From JAGQTE01 sp964648005 (lineage in GTDB: Bacteria; Actinomycetota; Acidimicrobiia; Acidimicrobiales; Acidimicrobilacustridaceae): a DNA stretch of 19,635 nucleotides. A program made the position numbers and the translations under genes. Each line of letters starts with the position of its first letter. Positions within the stretch are counted from its first letter, which is position 1. Of this stretch, positions 1 through 7,454 are shown piece after piece. Location: NCBI GenBank assembly GCA_964648005.1, contig CAZYKR010000050.1, forward strand, positions 1-19,635. The letters are read 5' to 3'. The notes beneath the pieces were generated by a model. The model was not told the DNA's origin and searched no databases. It was given only the letters and a program-made list of their open reading frames with translations.

Positions 1-3000
1 GGATCCTGCGACGTTCCCGGAGGTTTGGCGTCGGTCGTAGGAGTCGGTGACGTTGCCGAAGTCGTCGTAGTGAATCGTCTCGGTGGGCGTATAGGTCTGG
101 CCGCCAGCGGTGGGCTGGGTGTAGGTCGGGTAGGTGATCGTGGTCGGTCGGCCAAGCACGTCACGGTCGATCGACGTGACGTTGCCGCGTGGATCCTTCT
201 CGTGGACGGGTTCACCGAACGCGTTGTACCCGGTTTGCGTGGTCGGCCTGATCTGGCTGATGACAATGCCCGTGCCCGGGAACCATTCCTCGGTCTCGAC
301 CTGGGGTTGCAGGGTGTCGGTCTGTCGGCCGTACTCGTCGTAGTCGAAGTCGGTGAGTAGACCTTCGGGGCTGACCACCTGGGTCAACAGCCCGCGGGTG
401 TCCCAGTGGTAGGTGGTCGTCAGGTCACCGGTCACGCCCATATCGACGGTGGCGGTGTCGAGAAGGCCAGTCGTTGGGCTGTAGGTGTAGTCGGTTCGTT
501 CGAAGGTGCCGGGGCTCGCTTGGAGGTAGTACAGCTCGGCGCTCGGCCGGTCGGCCGTGTCGAAGGCCACCTCGTAGACGCGCGCGACACCGGTCGGGTC
601 GAGTACCGCCTTGCTGGTGCGGCCGGCGGCGTCGACGGTGAAATCGATGTCGGTGGTCACGCCGGCTTCGAACGCTCGGCGCGTGTATTCGACGTGGCCG
701 GCGAGGTCGTAGTCAGTGTCGGCCACGACGATGTCGCGGGTGGTGCTGTCTGGTTCGCCGTTGGCGTCGAGGTTCCGGTAGCCGTCGAGGGTGACGGTGT
801 CGGGTAGGTCGTCGTCCCACCACGTGGTGCGGGTGACGACGCCGTACATGTCAGTGACGAGGGTCGGCCGTCCGCCGGGGTCATAGGCGCGGGCTTCCAG
901 GAGGAGGTCTGCGGTGACGCCCGGCGCGTTGTTGGGATCGGCGACGTAGTCGATCAGGGTCGTCTTCCAGGGTTGCGCTCGGAGCGTGTGCTCGAATTCG
1001 GTGCGTCGACCGGCGACGGTCTGCGCGGTGAGTAGACCGTCGGTGTATTCCAGCTGGGTCACGACCAGGTCGGGGGCGGTCTGGTGGGTGAGCCGGTCCG
1101 CGTCGTCGTAATCGAAGCTGGCGGTGCGAGCGCTGCCCGCCTCGTTGAGGTCCTCGCCGGTGATGCTGGTGACGTTGTTGTTGTCGTCGTAGGAGTAGGT
1201 CGTGTGTAGCTGATGGGACTCCGATGGTGTCGGGACCGCGTCGTCGATCTCGGCGCCGGTTGTCGTCTTGACCCTGCCCAGGCGGTCGTACGCAGTGGTC
1301 GACGGCACGCCGCTCGGGTACTGATCCGAGTACTCGGTGGTCTGGATCGTGCGCCCCAGCGCGTCGGGGGTCGTGTCGGTGTACGCGCCCGTCGGTGTGG
1401 TGACCCGTCGGAGGTTGCCTGCTGCGTCGTAGGCGTAGCTGGTCATGAGCCCATCGAGCGCGTAGTCGCGCGCCAGCAGTCCTTGCGGGGTGGTGCCGCC
1501 ACCGATGGCGGGCTCGGTGCCGTTGGTGTAGTTGGTCGCGGTGCTTCGACCCAGCGGCATGAGCACGTTCGTGATCCGCCGGTCGCCGTCGTAGACGTAG
1601 GTCGTGGCGTAGGCGTTCCACGCTGCCTGGTCCTCGGAGTGTGGGTCGACGACGTACTCGGCGGCCGCCGCGTCCCACCAGACCGCGTCGAGCGCGGTGC
1701 GTTCATCGCGTTCGGTCTTGAGCTGCCATCGGCTCTCGTCGTCAAGCGGGTCCTCGCGTTCCCATTCGAAGTGCGTGACGCGCTGGTAGGGCGTGCCGTT
1801 CGTGGTGAACTCCACGACCTGCGCCGACGGGTTGCCGTTCTGGTCGTAGTCGTACCCGACCGAGCGGCCGTTGGGGTTGGTGCTGCGTCCGAGCCGGCCG
1901 GCCGGCGTGTAGGTGAACGTCGTCGTCGGTGGATTGTTCGGATCCGTCGACGGTTCTGTGCGCTTGGTGATGCGCCGGTTGCGATCGAACGTGAGCTTCG
2001 TGGCGACGCTGTTGGCCTGTTGGTGCGCGTTCTGAACGGTGACCGTGACGTCGGGCCGCTCGTACCAGCCGGTGATGTCGAGGACGACATCGGTGGTCCC
2101 AGTGTTGTTGTAGGCGTAGAACGCTTCGTTCTGGGTCGGGGTGGTGACGGCGTTGGATAGCGCCGCGAAGCTCGCTCCGCCGGAGAGGTCCATGTTGAGC
2201 GAGCTGGTCAGCGGTGCCGTGCCGCCGAGGTCGGGGTCCCAGAACGTGAGGAACGATGTCGCCGAGGGAGCGATCGCGGCGAGGGTGCCCTGCACGCCGA
2301 TGACGCCGTCATCGGGCACGCCGAGCGCCCAGTAGCCAGAGGACGGGCTGAGGCGGGTGTCGGCTGCGCCCCACGGGATGCTGTAGGGGCCGTGTTGGTT
2401 CAGCTCACGGGAGTCGACGGGTCGGACGGTGTTGAAGATCGTCTGCGGGAACAGCGGCGTCGTGAACGCGACGGGGTTGTATGCGCCGCCGTCGCGGTCG
2501 TAGGTGACGTCGCGGTAGTACCCGACGACGTCGACGAGGAGGTCCTTGGTGTTGCCCGGGTTGTTGTAGTTCTTGATCGAGATCTCGCCGTCCGCGCCGA
2601 CAGGTACCACTTTGAGCGAGGAACGGGTCTTGCTCGCCCAGGTCTGGATGAGCGAGGTGCCGGTCGGCTCTGCCGCTCCCTTGGGCCACGCGTTGAGGTA
2701 GGCGTTGCCGGAGCTGCTGATGGCGGTGATGTTGACGATCGCTGCTGTCACGCCGGTGTCGGGGAGGTCACCCAGCAACGGATTGCCGACGATGTCAACA
2801 TTGCGGGTTTTGCCGCCGCCCCATGGTGTCGAGTACGGGCCGATCGTCGATCCGGGCCTGGTGTCGATGATCCGGGTCGGGTCCATCTCGTGGTAGAGGG
2901 AACCGCCAAGCCCGTCGGGCGTCGTCGCGGGCCACGGATCGTTGGGCTGTCCATCGGTCTCGGAGTAGTAGCCGACGAGGTCAATGATGAGCCGAGACGT

Positions 3001-6000
3001 GCCGCCGGCGTTGTTGAGGTGGACCCAGAAGTTCCCGTTGATGGTGACAGGCATGATGACGAGCCCGTCGGTGACTCGGCCACCGGTGAAGTTGAGGTTC
3101 GAGGTTCGTGGCTCATCGAGCCACGGCCCGTACTGACTGGCCGAGATGTGCCCGTCCGTGCCGGAGTCGACGGTGATGTTGAGCGCGACGGCGCCGATGC
3201 GCTTCGGGTCGGTCGGCATGCCCGCACCCAGAGCGGAGAAGTAGTCCTCGTCGCCGTCGGCCCATGTCGGGTCGTCGACGATGCGGCGAGGCGTGATCGG
3301 TCGGTACAGGCCGGGCATGTTCTCGCGGTCGTCGTCGAAGGTGGTGCGCTCGCCTTCGCCGTTCTCGACCCAGCTTGTGGTGCCGTCCTCGTGGTACCCG
3401 GCGAGGAACTGGGTGTTGCCCTCCGGCCGTGTCGCGGAGACCAGGCGGCCCTCCTCGCCGCCGGTGGTGCCGTAGCTGTAGTTGGCGCATGCAGTCGGTT
3501 CGGCTGCGCCGGTGTCGGGGTCGGGCGGGCACAGCTTCACGAGCCGGTCGCCGTTGAACTGGTAGTCGTAGGTCGCGTACGGGCTGCCGCTCTGCTTGAC
3601 GACGAGCTGGTCCGCGTGTCCACCTGCGAGGGTGAGCTCCATCGTTCGGCCTGAGGGCTGAGCTGTGAGCACGACCGGATTGCCCCAAGTGATCGTGTGC
3701 TTCCCTGCGCTGTGCTGATCGGCGACCTCGACGAGGCGACCCGACGTGTCGAACCGGTACGTGAAGTCGCCGCCGGCGTCGAGGGCGAACTGCTCCACGG
3801 TCGGGGAAGGGTCTTCGTCGATGAGTCGTCCGGTCGTCCGATCGGGTGAGATGTAGTCCCCCGTGAGCGTCTGGCCGTACCGTTCCTGACGGCCATCGGG
3901 ATACGACACGAGCGCCGTACCACCAGGTTCGGACACAGCGGTCATGTCGAGCTGAGTGGACCAGCCCTGCCCGAAGACGCCGTCGGTTCGCTCGTCGGCC
4001 GAGTTGTAGGTGCGTTCGATCCCGAATTGCGGTCCTACACTTGGGATGCCGACATCGATGACAGCCATTGACAAGTTCCCAGTCGCCGTGTTGACCCCGT
4101 CGACGTTGACGGTGTCGGCGCCGGACCCGAACTGGCGGCTGTCGGGCTGCTTGGGGGTCACCCGAATCGTCGGCGCGTTCGGGTAGACGGGCGAGCTGAT
4201 CTCGTTGGTGTCGTCGCCCTGGCGGACACGCACGAGCCATGCCGTCTCGGTTCCCCAATGCAGATCCGACGGCGGTGGCGTGTACTTCGGCTGCGTCTGC
4301 CATGGTGACGGCTGCGCGCACACCGGCTGCGCCGTCGTGGTGCACAACACGAACTGGTATTCGAGAGGAGACCATGGCCACTGATCCGGGTCACTCGCCG
4401 AGGCGAGCAACGTCGGCCAACCCTCAATCTCGCCGCTCGGCGTGATCTGTTCGAGGAACGGCACCTTGTCAAGCACGTTCAGGGCTGCGCTTTGGAAGTG
4501 GAAGATGTTCGGGTCGAGCAGGTCGAACCACTGCGGACCGCCGGATCCCACATAGACCGGCACGAACTTCACTGCGTAGTACCTGCCTGGAAGGTTCGGG
4601 ACCAGCGACTCCACATCGACCTTGACGTCTCGATAGCTTCCAGCACCGACAGCGCCACCCAAGTCGGACTGCAACGAGGCGCTCCACAGCAACGTCTGAG
4701 TCGAGCCGTTGATCTCATACACGCGGTACGACAGCTTGTAATCGTTCTGCGGCCACGACGACAGGCCGTCGTTGTAGACGCGAACCCGCTGCATCTCACC
4801 GTGATGCGCTGCATCGGGAGCCGGGTTCCAACACGGCTGGCCACCACACACCGGGTCGGTGCTCGCGATCAATGCCGTGCGGCCCCGATACGGAGTCCAT
4901 GTCGTGATCAGCGTCGGGCTGTTCGACCCACCCGCTTCGTACGACGTGAACCGCTTGAGCGCGTTCGGGTCTGATTCATTCGCCCTGAGCATCAGGCCGT
5001 TGTTCACGGTCGTGCCGTCCCACCAACCCTGCACCACATCGGTCAGCCCGAACTCGACGAACCCCGAGTTCGGGCAACCGAACCCGAAAGAGGCGGACGC
5101 GCTCGGCGAGCCGTTGTACGACGGAGCGTTCGCCCACGTCACGGTCGAAGCATTCCAAGTGCCCAAGACCCGATGCACGTCTACACCCGTCTGCGGGCAC
5201 CCCGTCACCGAACCGGTGTTGTTCATCCGCAACTTCGAGTCGATCACCAGGCCCTTGCTCTGGTTGGCATCGAAGGTGAACTTGACGAACGTGCGGTTCG
5301 CGCACGCGAACGCCGTCCCGACCCACAGGTCCGTGTAGCCGTTGTGGTTGTTGTTCGGGTAACACGAGTTCGTGTAGGTGTCCCCCGACGTGTAGCGGGT
5401 ATCGATAATCGAAGGATCGACACGCACCGGGAACTTGCGGTCCTTCGCTGCGAGCCATTCCTTGTCGATCGACGCAACGAGCTCACCGGCATCGAGCTTG
5501 AACACGACCGGCGTCATCGCGCTGTCTGCATCCTGCGCCCACTGCGCCGGGATCACGCCGACCTGCTCGCCACGCGTGGATACGAGCCTGACGCCTCCGG
5601 ACCCGTCCGGTTCCGCCTTGACATCACCGAATCCGAACTCGAAGCGGAATTCCGAACCGGCATCGGCCGACGACAGGATCAGATCCTCCTTGACTCCTGC
5701 CGCTGTGAGCGTCGTCTCGACGTCGATGCCGGGCAACGCCTCGCGTTGAATGACCGTGTCAGCGTCGACGCCCTCGGGCTTCGACCGCGCAGCGCCGACC
5801 AGACTCCAGATGAACTCCTCGCCCCCACTAAGCCGAACCGTTGTCGTGGAACCCTTCGCTGTCTCTTCGATGCTGCCGACGACTGCCGACCCCTCGAAGA
5901 CGAACCCTGACTCGTCGCTCTTGATCGCCGGCTCGATCGGCTTCCACGCATCGCCATCGCGGTAGTGGATTGGGCGCATCGACGATTCGGTCGTCAAGGA

Positions 6001-6387
6001 GCCATCGCCGTTGTCGAGCGTGCGCGAGTACTCGTCGCGAAGCGACACGACCTCGGCGGGCACAGCGGCCTTCTCAGGTTTGTCGGGCAACGGGAGCGTC
6101 GCAGCGTCGACCCCATCGACGATCTGAGGCTCCGCCTTCGGCGGCTCGGGCGCGGCTTCTTGCTGCGACACCTGGCCGCCAGGATCCTCGTTTGCCGGCT
6201 CGCCGACCTCCTGGCCGACCCGGTCAGCGACCTGGGAAGCCCGACCGTCGGCAGCGACCACCGTCGGCTCCCGAGTCTGTTGGGCAGCCGTCGCATGGGC
6301 GAGCACCGGCGACGCTGTGAGCACTGAAGCGCACAAGGCAAGTGCCACCAGACACGACATCGAACCGATGCGGGTTCTCGACCTCAC
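1..6387 (-). CDS. Secreted RHS/YD-repeat protein with three inserted DTR-type domains (partial, C-terminus beyond left edge)
   Basis: One uninterrupted minus-strand frame of about 2,129 codons enters the window's left edge without a stop. I chose the GTG at 6387: it gives an Arg-rich n-region (RSRTR) before the hydrophobic stretch CLVALALCASVL, with likely cleavage after VLA near residue 30. GGGAAGG lies 11 nt upstream. ATG 6360 and ATG 6438 are in-frame alternatives. A Pro/Glu-rich linker follows. A DNRLRE-like region (about residues 319-500) starts at FPVRVDPS and contains VQGWWDGTTVNNGLMLRA. Ig-like sequence comes next. The shell begins near residue 790 with IERTYNS and FGQGW. YD repeats include YAYDAAGNLRRVTTP and FDYDEYGRQTD. 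Residues about 1030-1445 hold three inserted domains (separate entries). Such proteins are secreted or surface shells that often end in a variable toxin or adhesin tip, which is not visible here. It may be cotranscribed with the lipoprotein gene upstream. Confidence 0.93.
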   Translation of the reverse strand, partial: MRSRTRIGSMSCLVALALCASVLTASPVLAHATAAQQTREPTVVAADGRASQVADRVGQEVGEPANEDPGGQVSQQEAAPEPPKAEPQIVDGVDAATLPLPDKPEKAAVPAEVVSLRDEYSRTLDNGDGSLTTESSMRPIHYRDGDAWKPIEPAIKSDESGFVFEGSAVVGSIEETAKGSTTTVRLSGGEEFIWSLVGAARSKPEGVDADTVIQREALPGIDVETTLTAAGVKEDLILSSADAGSEFRFEFGFGDVKAEPDGSGGVRLVSTRGEQVGVIPAQWAQDADSAMTPVVFKLDAGELVASIDKEWLAAKDRKFPVRVDPSIIDTRYTSGDTYTNSCYPNNNHNGYTDLWVGTAFACANRTFVKFTFDANQSKGLVIDSKLRMNNTGSVTGCPQTGVDVHRVLGTWNASTVTWANAPSYNGSPSASASFGFGCPNSGFVEFGLTDVVQGWWDGTTVNNGLMLRANESDPNALKRFTSYEAGGSNSPTLITTWTPYRGRTALIASTDPVCGGQPCWNPAPDAAHHGEMQRVRVYNDGLSSWPQNDYKLSYRVYEINGSTQTLLWSASLQSDLGGAVGAGSYRDVKVDVESLVPNLPGRYYAVKFVPVYVGSGGPQWFDLLDPNIFHFQSAALNVLDKVPFLEQITPSGEIEGWPTLLASASDPDQWPWSPLEYQFVLCTTTAQPVCAQPSPWQTQPKYTPPPSDLHWGTETAWLVRVRQGDDTNEISSPVYPNAPTIRVTPKQPDSRQFGSGADTVNVDGVNTATGNLSMAVIDVGIPSVGPQFGIERTYNSADERTDGVFGQGWSTQLDMTAVSEPGGTALVSYPDGRQERYGQTLTGDYISPDRTTGRLIDEDPSPTVEQFALDAGGDFTYRFDTSGRLVEVADQHSAGKHTITWGNPVVLTAQPSGRTMELTLAGGHADQLVVKQSGSPYATYDYQFNGDRLVKLCPPDPDTGAAEPTACANYSYGTTGGEEGRLVSATRPEGNTQFLAGYHEDGTTSWVENGEGERTTFDDDRENMPGLYRPITPRRIVDDPTWADGDEDYFSALGAGMPTDPKRIGAVALNITVDSGTDGHISASQYGPWLDEPRTSNLNFTGGRVTDGLVIMPVTINGNFWVHLNNAGGTSRLIIDLVGYYSETDGQPNDPWPATTPDGLGGSLYHEMDPTRIIDTRPGSTIGPYSTPWGGGKTRNVDIVGNPLLGDLPDTGVTAAIVNITAISSSGNAYLNAWPKGAAEPTGTSLIQTWASKTRSSLKVVPVGADGEISIKNYNNPGNTKDLLVDVVGYYRDVTYDRDGGAYNPVAFTTPLFPQTIFNTVRPVDSRELNQHGPYSIPWGAADTRLSPSSGYWALGVPDDGVIGVQGTLAAIAPSATSFLTFWDPDLGGTAPLTSSLNMDLSGGASFAALSNAVTTPTQNEAFYAYNNTGTTDVVLDITGWYERPDVTVTVQNAHQQANSVATKLTFDRNRRITKRTEPSTDPNNPPTTTFTYTPAGRLGRSTNPNGRSVGYDYDQNGNPSAQVVEFTTNGTPYQRVTHFEWEREDPLDDESRWQLKTERDERTALDAVWWDAAAAEYVVDPHSEDQAAWNAYATTYVYDGDRRITNVLMPLGRSTATNYTNGTEPAIGGGTTPQGLLARDYALDGLMTSYAYDAAGNLRRVTTPTGAYTDTTPDALGRTIQTTEYSDQYPSGVPSTTAYDRLGRVKTTTGAEIDDAVPTPSESHQLHTTYSYDDNNNVTSITGEDLNEAGSARTASFDYDDADRLTHQTAPDLVVTQLEYTDGLLTAQTVAGRRTEFEHTLRAQPWKTTLIDYVADPNNAPGVTADLLLEARAYDPGGRPTLVTDMYGVVTRTTWWDDDLPDTVTLDGYRNLDANGEPDSTTRDIVVADTDYDLAGHVEYTRRAFEAGVTTDIDFTVDAAGRTSKAVLDPTGVARVYEVAFDTADRPSAELYYLQASPGTFERTDYTYSPTTGLLDTATVDMGVTGDLTTTYHWDTRGLLTQVVSPEGLLTDFDYDEYGRQTDTLQPQVETEEWFPGTGIVISQIRPTTQTGYNAFGEPVHEKDPRGNVTSIDRDVLGRPTTITYPTYTQPTAGGQTYTPTETIHYDDFGNVTDSYDRRQTSGNVAGS
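2064..2433 (-). other. Inserted DTR-type domain, copy 3 (within the YD protein)
   Basis: About residues 1319-1442 of the YD protein. It opens with a drifted VRPVDSREL, contains SSLNMDLSGG and closes with VVLDITGWYERP. YD-type sequence resumes directly after it (LTFDRNRRITKRT). The opening is the least conserved of the three, but the closing strand is clear. Confidence 0.6.
2478..2883 (-). other. Inserted DTR-type domain, copy 2 (within the YD protein)
   Basis: About residues 1170-1303 of the YD protein. This is the most canonical copy: it opens with PTRIIDTRPG, has AAIVNITAIS in the middle and closes with LLVDVVGYY. It lies directly after copy 1, separated by a Pro/Asp-rich linker of about 25 residues. 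Function is unknown. Confidence 0.75.
2952..3300 (-). other. Inserted DTR-type domain, copy 1 (within the YD protein)
   Basis: About residues 1030-1145 of the YD protein. It opens with a degenerate RRIVDDP in place of the usual R-[IL]-[IV]-D-T-R, continues through VALNITV and SNLNFTGG, and closes with LIIDLVGYY. This order (DTR opening, LNVT-like strand, SNLN strand, DxxGYY closing strand) is a repeat pattern common in secreted actinobacterial proteins. I recognise the pattern but know no established function; a beta-rich binding or stalk domain is a guess. Confidence 0.7.
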
Positions 6388-6445
6388 TTCACCACGACCC
6401 TTCCCACGCGTGCCCCGGCCGTCAACCGCCGGGCACATCCAACGC

Positions 6446-6886
6446 CTACTGCGGACACAGCCCGCCGTCTGCTGCAACCTTCACTGCCTCTGGAGCGTCC
6501 ACCGCCAGCTCGGCCGAATCGGCGTCTCGGCTCGGAGGTGCGCCCTCGACCGCACGGCCTGCAGCGTCGCAGTAGGAGTAGCCGAGATACAGCAACTCGC
6601 CGTCACCGAGTTCGACCCCCCCGACGCGCGCTGCGTCGACGAAGCGCTGCTCAGTCTCCGACAGGTGAGAAACCGGGGCAGTGGTGCCCGGCGCCCCGTC
6701 GAGCGTTGTCTGCGAGCGCAACCACGCCGAGTCCGACTCCGCGGCGCTCGACTCGGACGCCGGCTCACCCGAGCAGCCGACCGCACCCCCGACCCCCACA
6801 GCGACGAGAGCAACGCCCAACACCCAACCCGCCCGATATCGGCCCACCACGTGGCGAACCGTATAGCTCGGCGCGTGGTGTTGCAA
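6446..6886 (-). CDS. Small lipoprotein, DUF732-like
   Basis: 146 residues from a TTG start preceded by GGTGGTGAT, one mismatch from an ideal Shine-Dalgarno extension. In-frame GTG codons at 6850 and 6847 are alternatives that would still keep the whole signal. A hydrophobic segment (WVLGVALVAVGVGG) ends in GAVGC, a reasonable lipobox with Cys near residue 38, so the mature protein is probably lipid-anchored. A Ser/Ala/Glu-rich linker follows. The C-terminal half (EQRFVDAARVGGVELGDG, then a Tyr-Cys and a final Cys) resembles the small DUF732 domain of actinobacterial secreted proteins, with two cysteines that could pair. Its stop is 59 nt upstream of the chosen start of the YD protein on the same strand, so the two may be cotranscribed. 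No biochemical function is known to me. Confidence 0.75.
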   Translation of the reverse strand: MQHHAPSYTVRHVVGRYRAGWVLGVALVAVGVGGAVGCSGEPASESSAAESDSAWLRSQTTLDGAPGTTAPVSHLSETEQRFVDAARVGGVELGDGELLYLGYSYCDAAGRAVEGAPPSRDADSAELAVDAPEAVKVAADGGLCPQ

Positions 6887-6892
6887 TCACCA

Positions 6893-6911
6893 CCGACGGC
6901 AACGCCGTCGG
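6893..6911 (-). promoter_or_regulatory. Perfect hairpin at the lipoprotein ribosome binding site
   Basis: CCGACGGC and GCCGTCGG form a perfect 8-bp stem with a 3-nt loop. On the minus strand the last GG of the stem is also the first GG of GGTGGTGAT, the presumed Shine-Dalgarno of the lipoprotein gene. If the TTG start is right, folding would partly hide the ribosome site. A chance hairpin is also possible. Confidence 0.4.
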
Positions 6912-7009
6912 CAGTCGAGCAGCCGCTCAAGGAATGCCAGAAGAACTCCTCCCACAACTCACTCTGCGTGCCCAGCCATAGGGTGCACGGCAGCGTTCAC
7001 CCGCGCGAT

Positions 7010-7030
7010 CGCGCCATTTTGACGCCATCG
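7010..7030 (+). repeat. Direct repeat copy A (CGCGCCATTTTnnCGCCATCG)
   Basis: 21 nt matching copy B at 7276-7296 at 19 positions; only the two central bases differ. It lies 60 nt to the left of the tRNA remnant. The two copies flank the remnant, which would suit integrase arm-type sites. Confidence 0.6.
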
Positions 7031-7059
7031 ATGCCACATCCACGCGGCACACCACGCGA

Positions 7060-7086
7060 GGAAACCCCAGTTCAACTAGGGTTTCC
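7060..7086 (-). terminator. Terminator-like hairpin after the tRNA remnant
   Basis: GGAAACCC and GGGTTTCC form a perfect 8-bp stem with an 11-nt loop. It starts 5 nt past the tRNA discriminator base on the minus strand, where a tRNA terminator would lie. There is no T-tract, so it may be a weak terminator or simply the flank of the old tRNA gene. Confidence 0.5.
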
Positions 7087-7090
7087 GGAG

Positions 7091-7132
7091 TGGGCGATAC
7101 AGGACTCGAACCTGTGGCCTCTGCCGTGTGAA
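7091..7132 (-). pseudogene. tRNA-Val(CAC) 3'-half remnant (probable attachment-site scar)
   Basis: On the minus strand the sequence reads as a tRNA 3' half: anticodon loop TTCACAC (anticodon CAC), anticodon 3' strand GGCAG, variable loop AGGCC, T arm ACAGG-TTCGAGT-CCTGT (perfect 5-bp stem), acceptor strand ATCGCCC and discriminator A. No CCA is encoded. The 5' half is absent: the preceding bases (7133 upward) contain no CTGCC, no D arm and no GGGCGAT. Tyrosine-recombinase elements often integrate at tRNA 3' halves and leave exactly such a fragment at one end. The adjacent terminator-like hairpin suggests the left side is old chromosome and the right side inserted DNA, but no integrase is in view. 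Confidence 0.75.
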
Positions 7133-7158
7133 TGAAAATCCACGGCTGGTCACGGCTT

Positions 7159-7178
7159 CCTCGATTGGGTGATCGAGG
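7159..7178. repeat. Inverted repeat, 7-bp stem
   Basis: CCTCGAT and ATCGAGG, perfect 7-bp arms with a 6-nt loop. It lies 26 nt to the right of the tRNA remnant and is the first of three hairpins in this stretch. Confidence 0.5.
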
Positions 7179-7217
7179 GTCGCCAAGGGCCATGAAATCG
7201 CTGGTCAGCCCGCATGT

Positions 7218-7237
7218 GCTGTCGAGGGGTCGACAGC
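7218..7237. repeat. Inverted repeat, 8-bp stem with GGGG loop
   Basis: GCTGTCGA and TCGACAGC, perfect 8-bp arms around a GGGG loop (CCCC on the minus strand). The compact geometry could be a protein-binding palindrome or an RNA hairpin. Confidence 0.5.
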
Positions 7238-7275
7238 CCACGGGGACCCTTCTGCGGAAGCTGGCGGAAGATTCT

Positions 7276-7296
7276 CGCGCCATTTTCGCGCCATCG
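7276..7296 (+). repeat. Direct repeat copy B (CGCGCCATTTTnnCGCCATCG)
   Basis: Second copy of the 21-nt repeat, starting 266 nt from copy A and to the right of the tRNA remnant. Its first 13 bases are also the left arm of the inverted repeat at 7276-7326. A third, partial CGCGCCATCG unit follows at 7298. Confidence 0.6.
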
Positions 7297-7326
7297 CCGC
7301 GCCATCGGTCGATCGAAAATGGCGCG
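7276..7326. repeat. Inverted repeat, perfect 13-bp arms
   Basis: CGCGCCATTTTCG (7276-7288) and CGAAAATGGCGCG (7314-7326) are exact reverse complements separated by 25 nt. It lies about 130 nt past the end of the minus-strand SRPBCC-like gene, so it could end that transcript. The left arm is shared with direct repeat B, so recombinase binding is an equally good explanation. Confidence 0.6.
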
Positions 7327-7454
7327 TGCGCCCCTGGGCTCGGTCGGTTCGGTTAGTCGCCAAGTCCCTCGTGGGCGCGCTGGGCGCACGGTGTTCTGAA
7401 CGCGCACATGTGGGCTCCTTGCCGCAGCGCGATGCCCCGCTCTCGCGCCACCGA

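Larger units (their letters stand above)
6887..7454. other. Non-coding region with tRNA scar, repeats and hairpins
   Basis: About 570 nt between the lipoprotein gene and the SRPBCC-like gene. No frame here looks like a real protein. Open frames crossing it give the familiar spurious tRNA-derived tail QDSNLWPLPCE on the plus strand. What it holds is listed separately: a tRNA-Val 3' half, a terminator-like hairpin, a 21-nt direct repeat pair and three inverted repeats. I see no integrase or transposase remnant. Confidence 0.75.

Noticed and set aside
1..6. GGATCC at the first base as a cloning junction
   Set aside because: The same site occurs inside the window (for example near 191) and the YD frame reads straight through; nothing shows a vector boundary.
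2392..3654. A 420-codon plus-strand frame and similar long plus-strand frames in 1-6300
   Set aside because: Antisense to the YD protein; Val/Gly/Arg-rich with no domain signs, as expected from high-GC codon bias.
6317..7135. A 272-codon plus-strand frame ending in QDSNLWPLPCE
   Set aside because: The tail is the well-known spurious translation of tRNA sequence, and the body is antisense to the lipoprotein gene and the YD protein start.
7091..7165. A complete functional tRNA gene
   Set aside because: No acceptor 5' strand, D arm or anticodon 5' strand upstream of the anticodon loop; only the 3' half is present.
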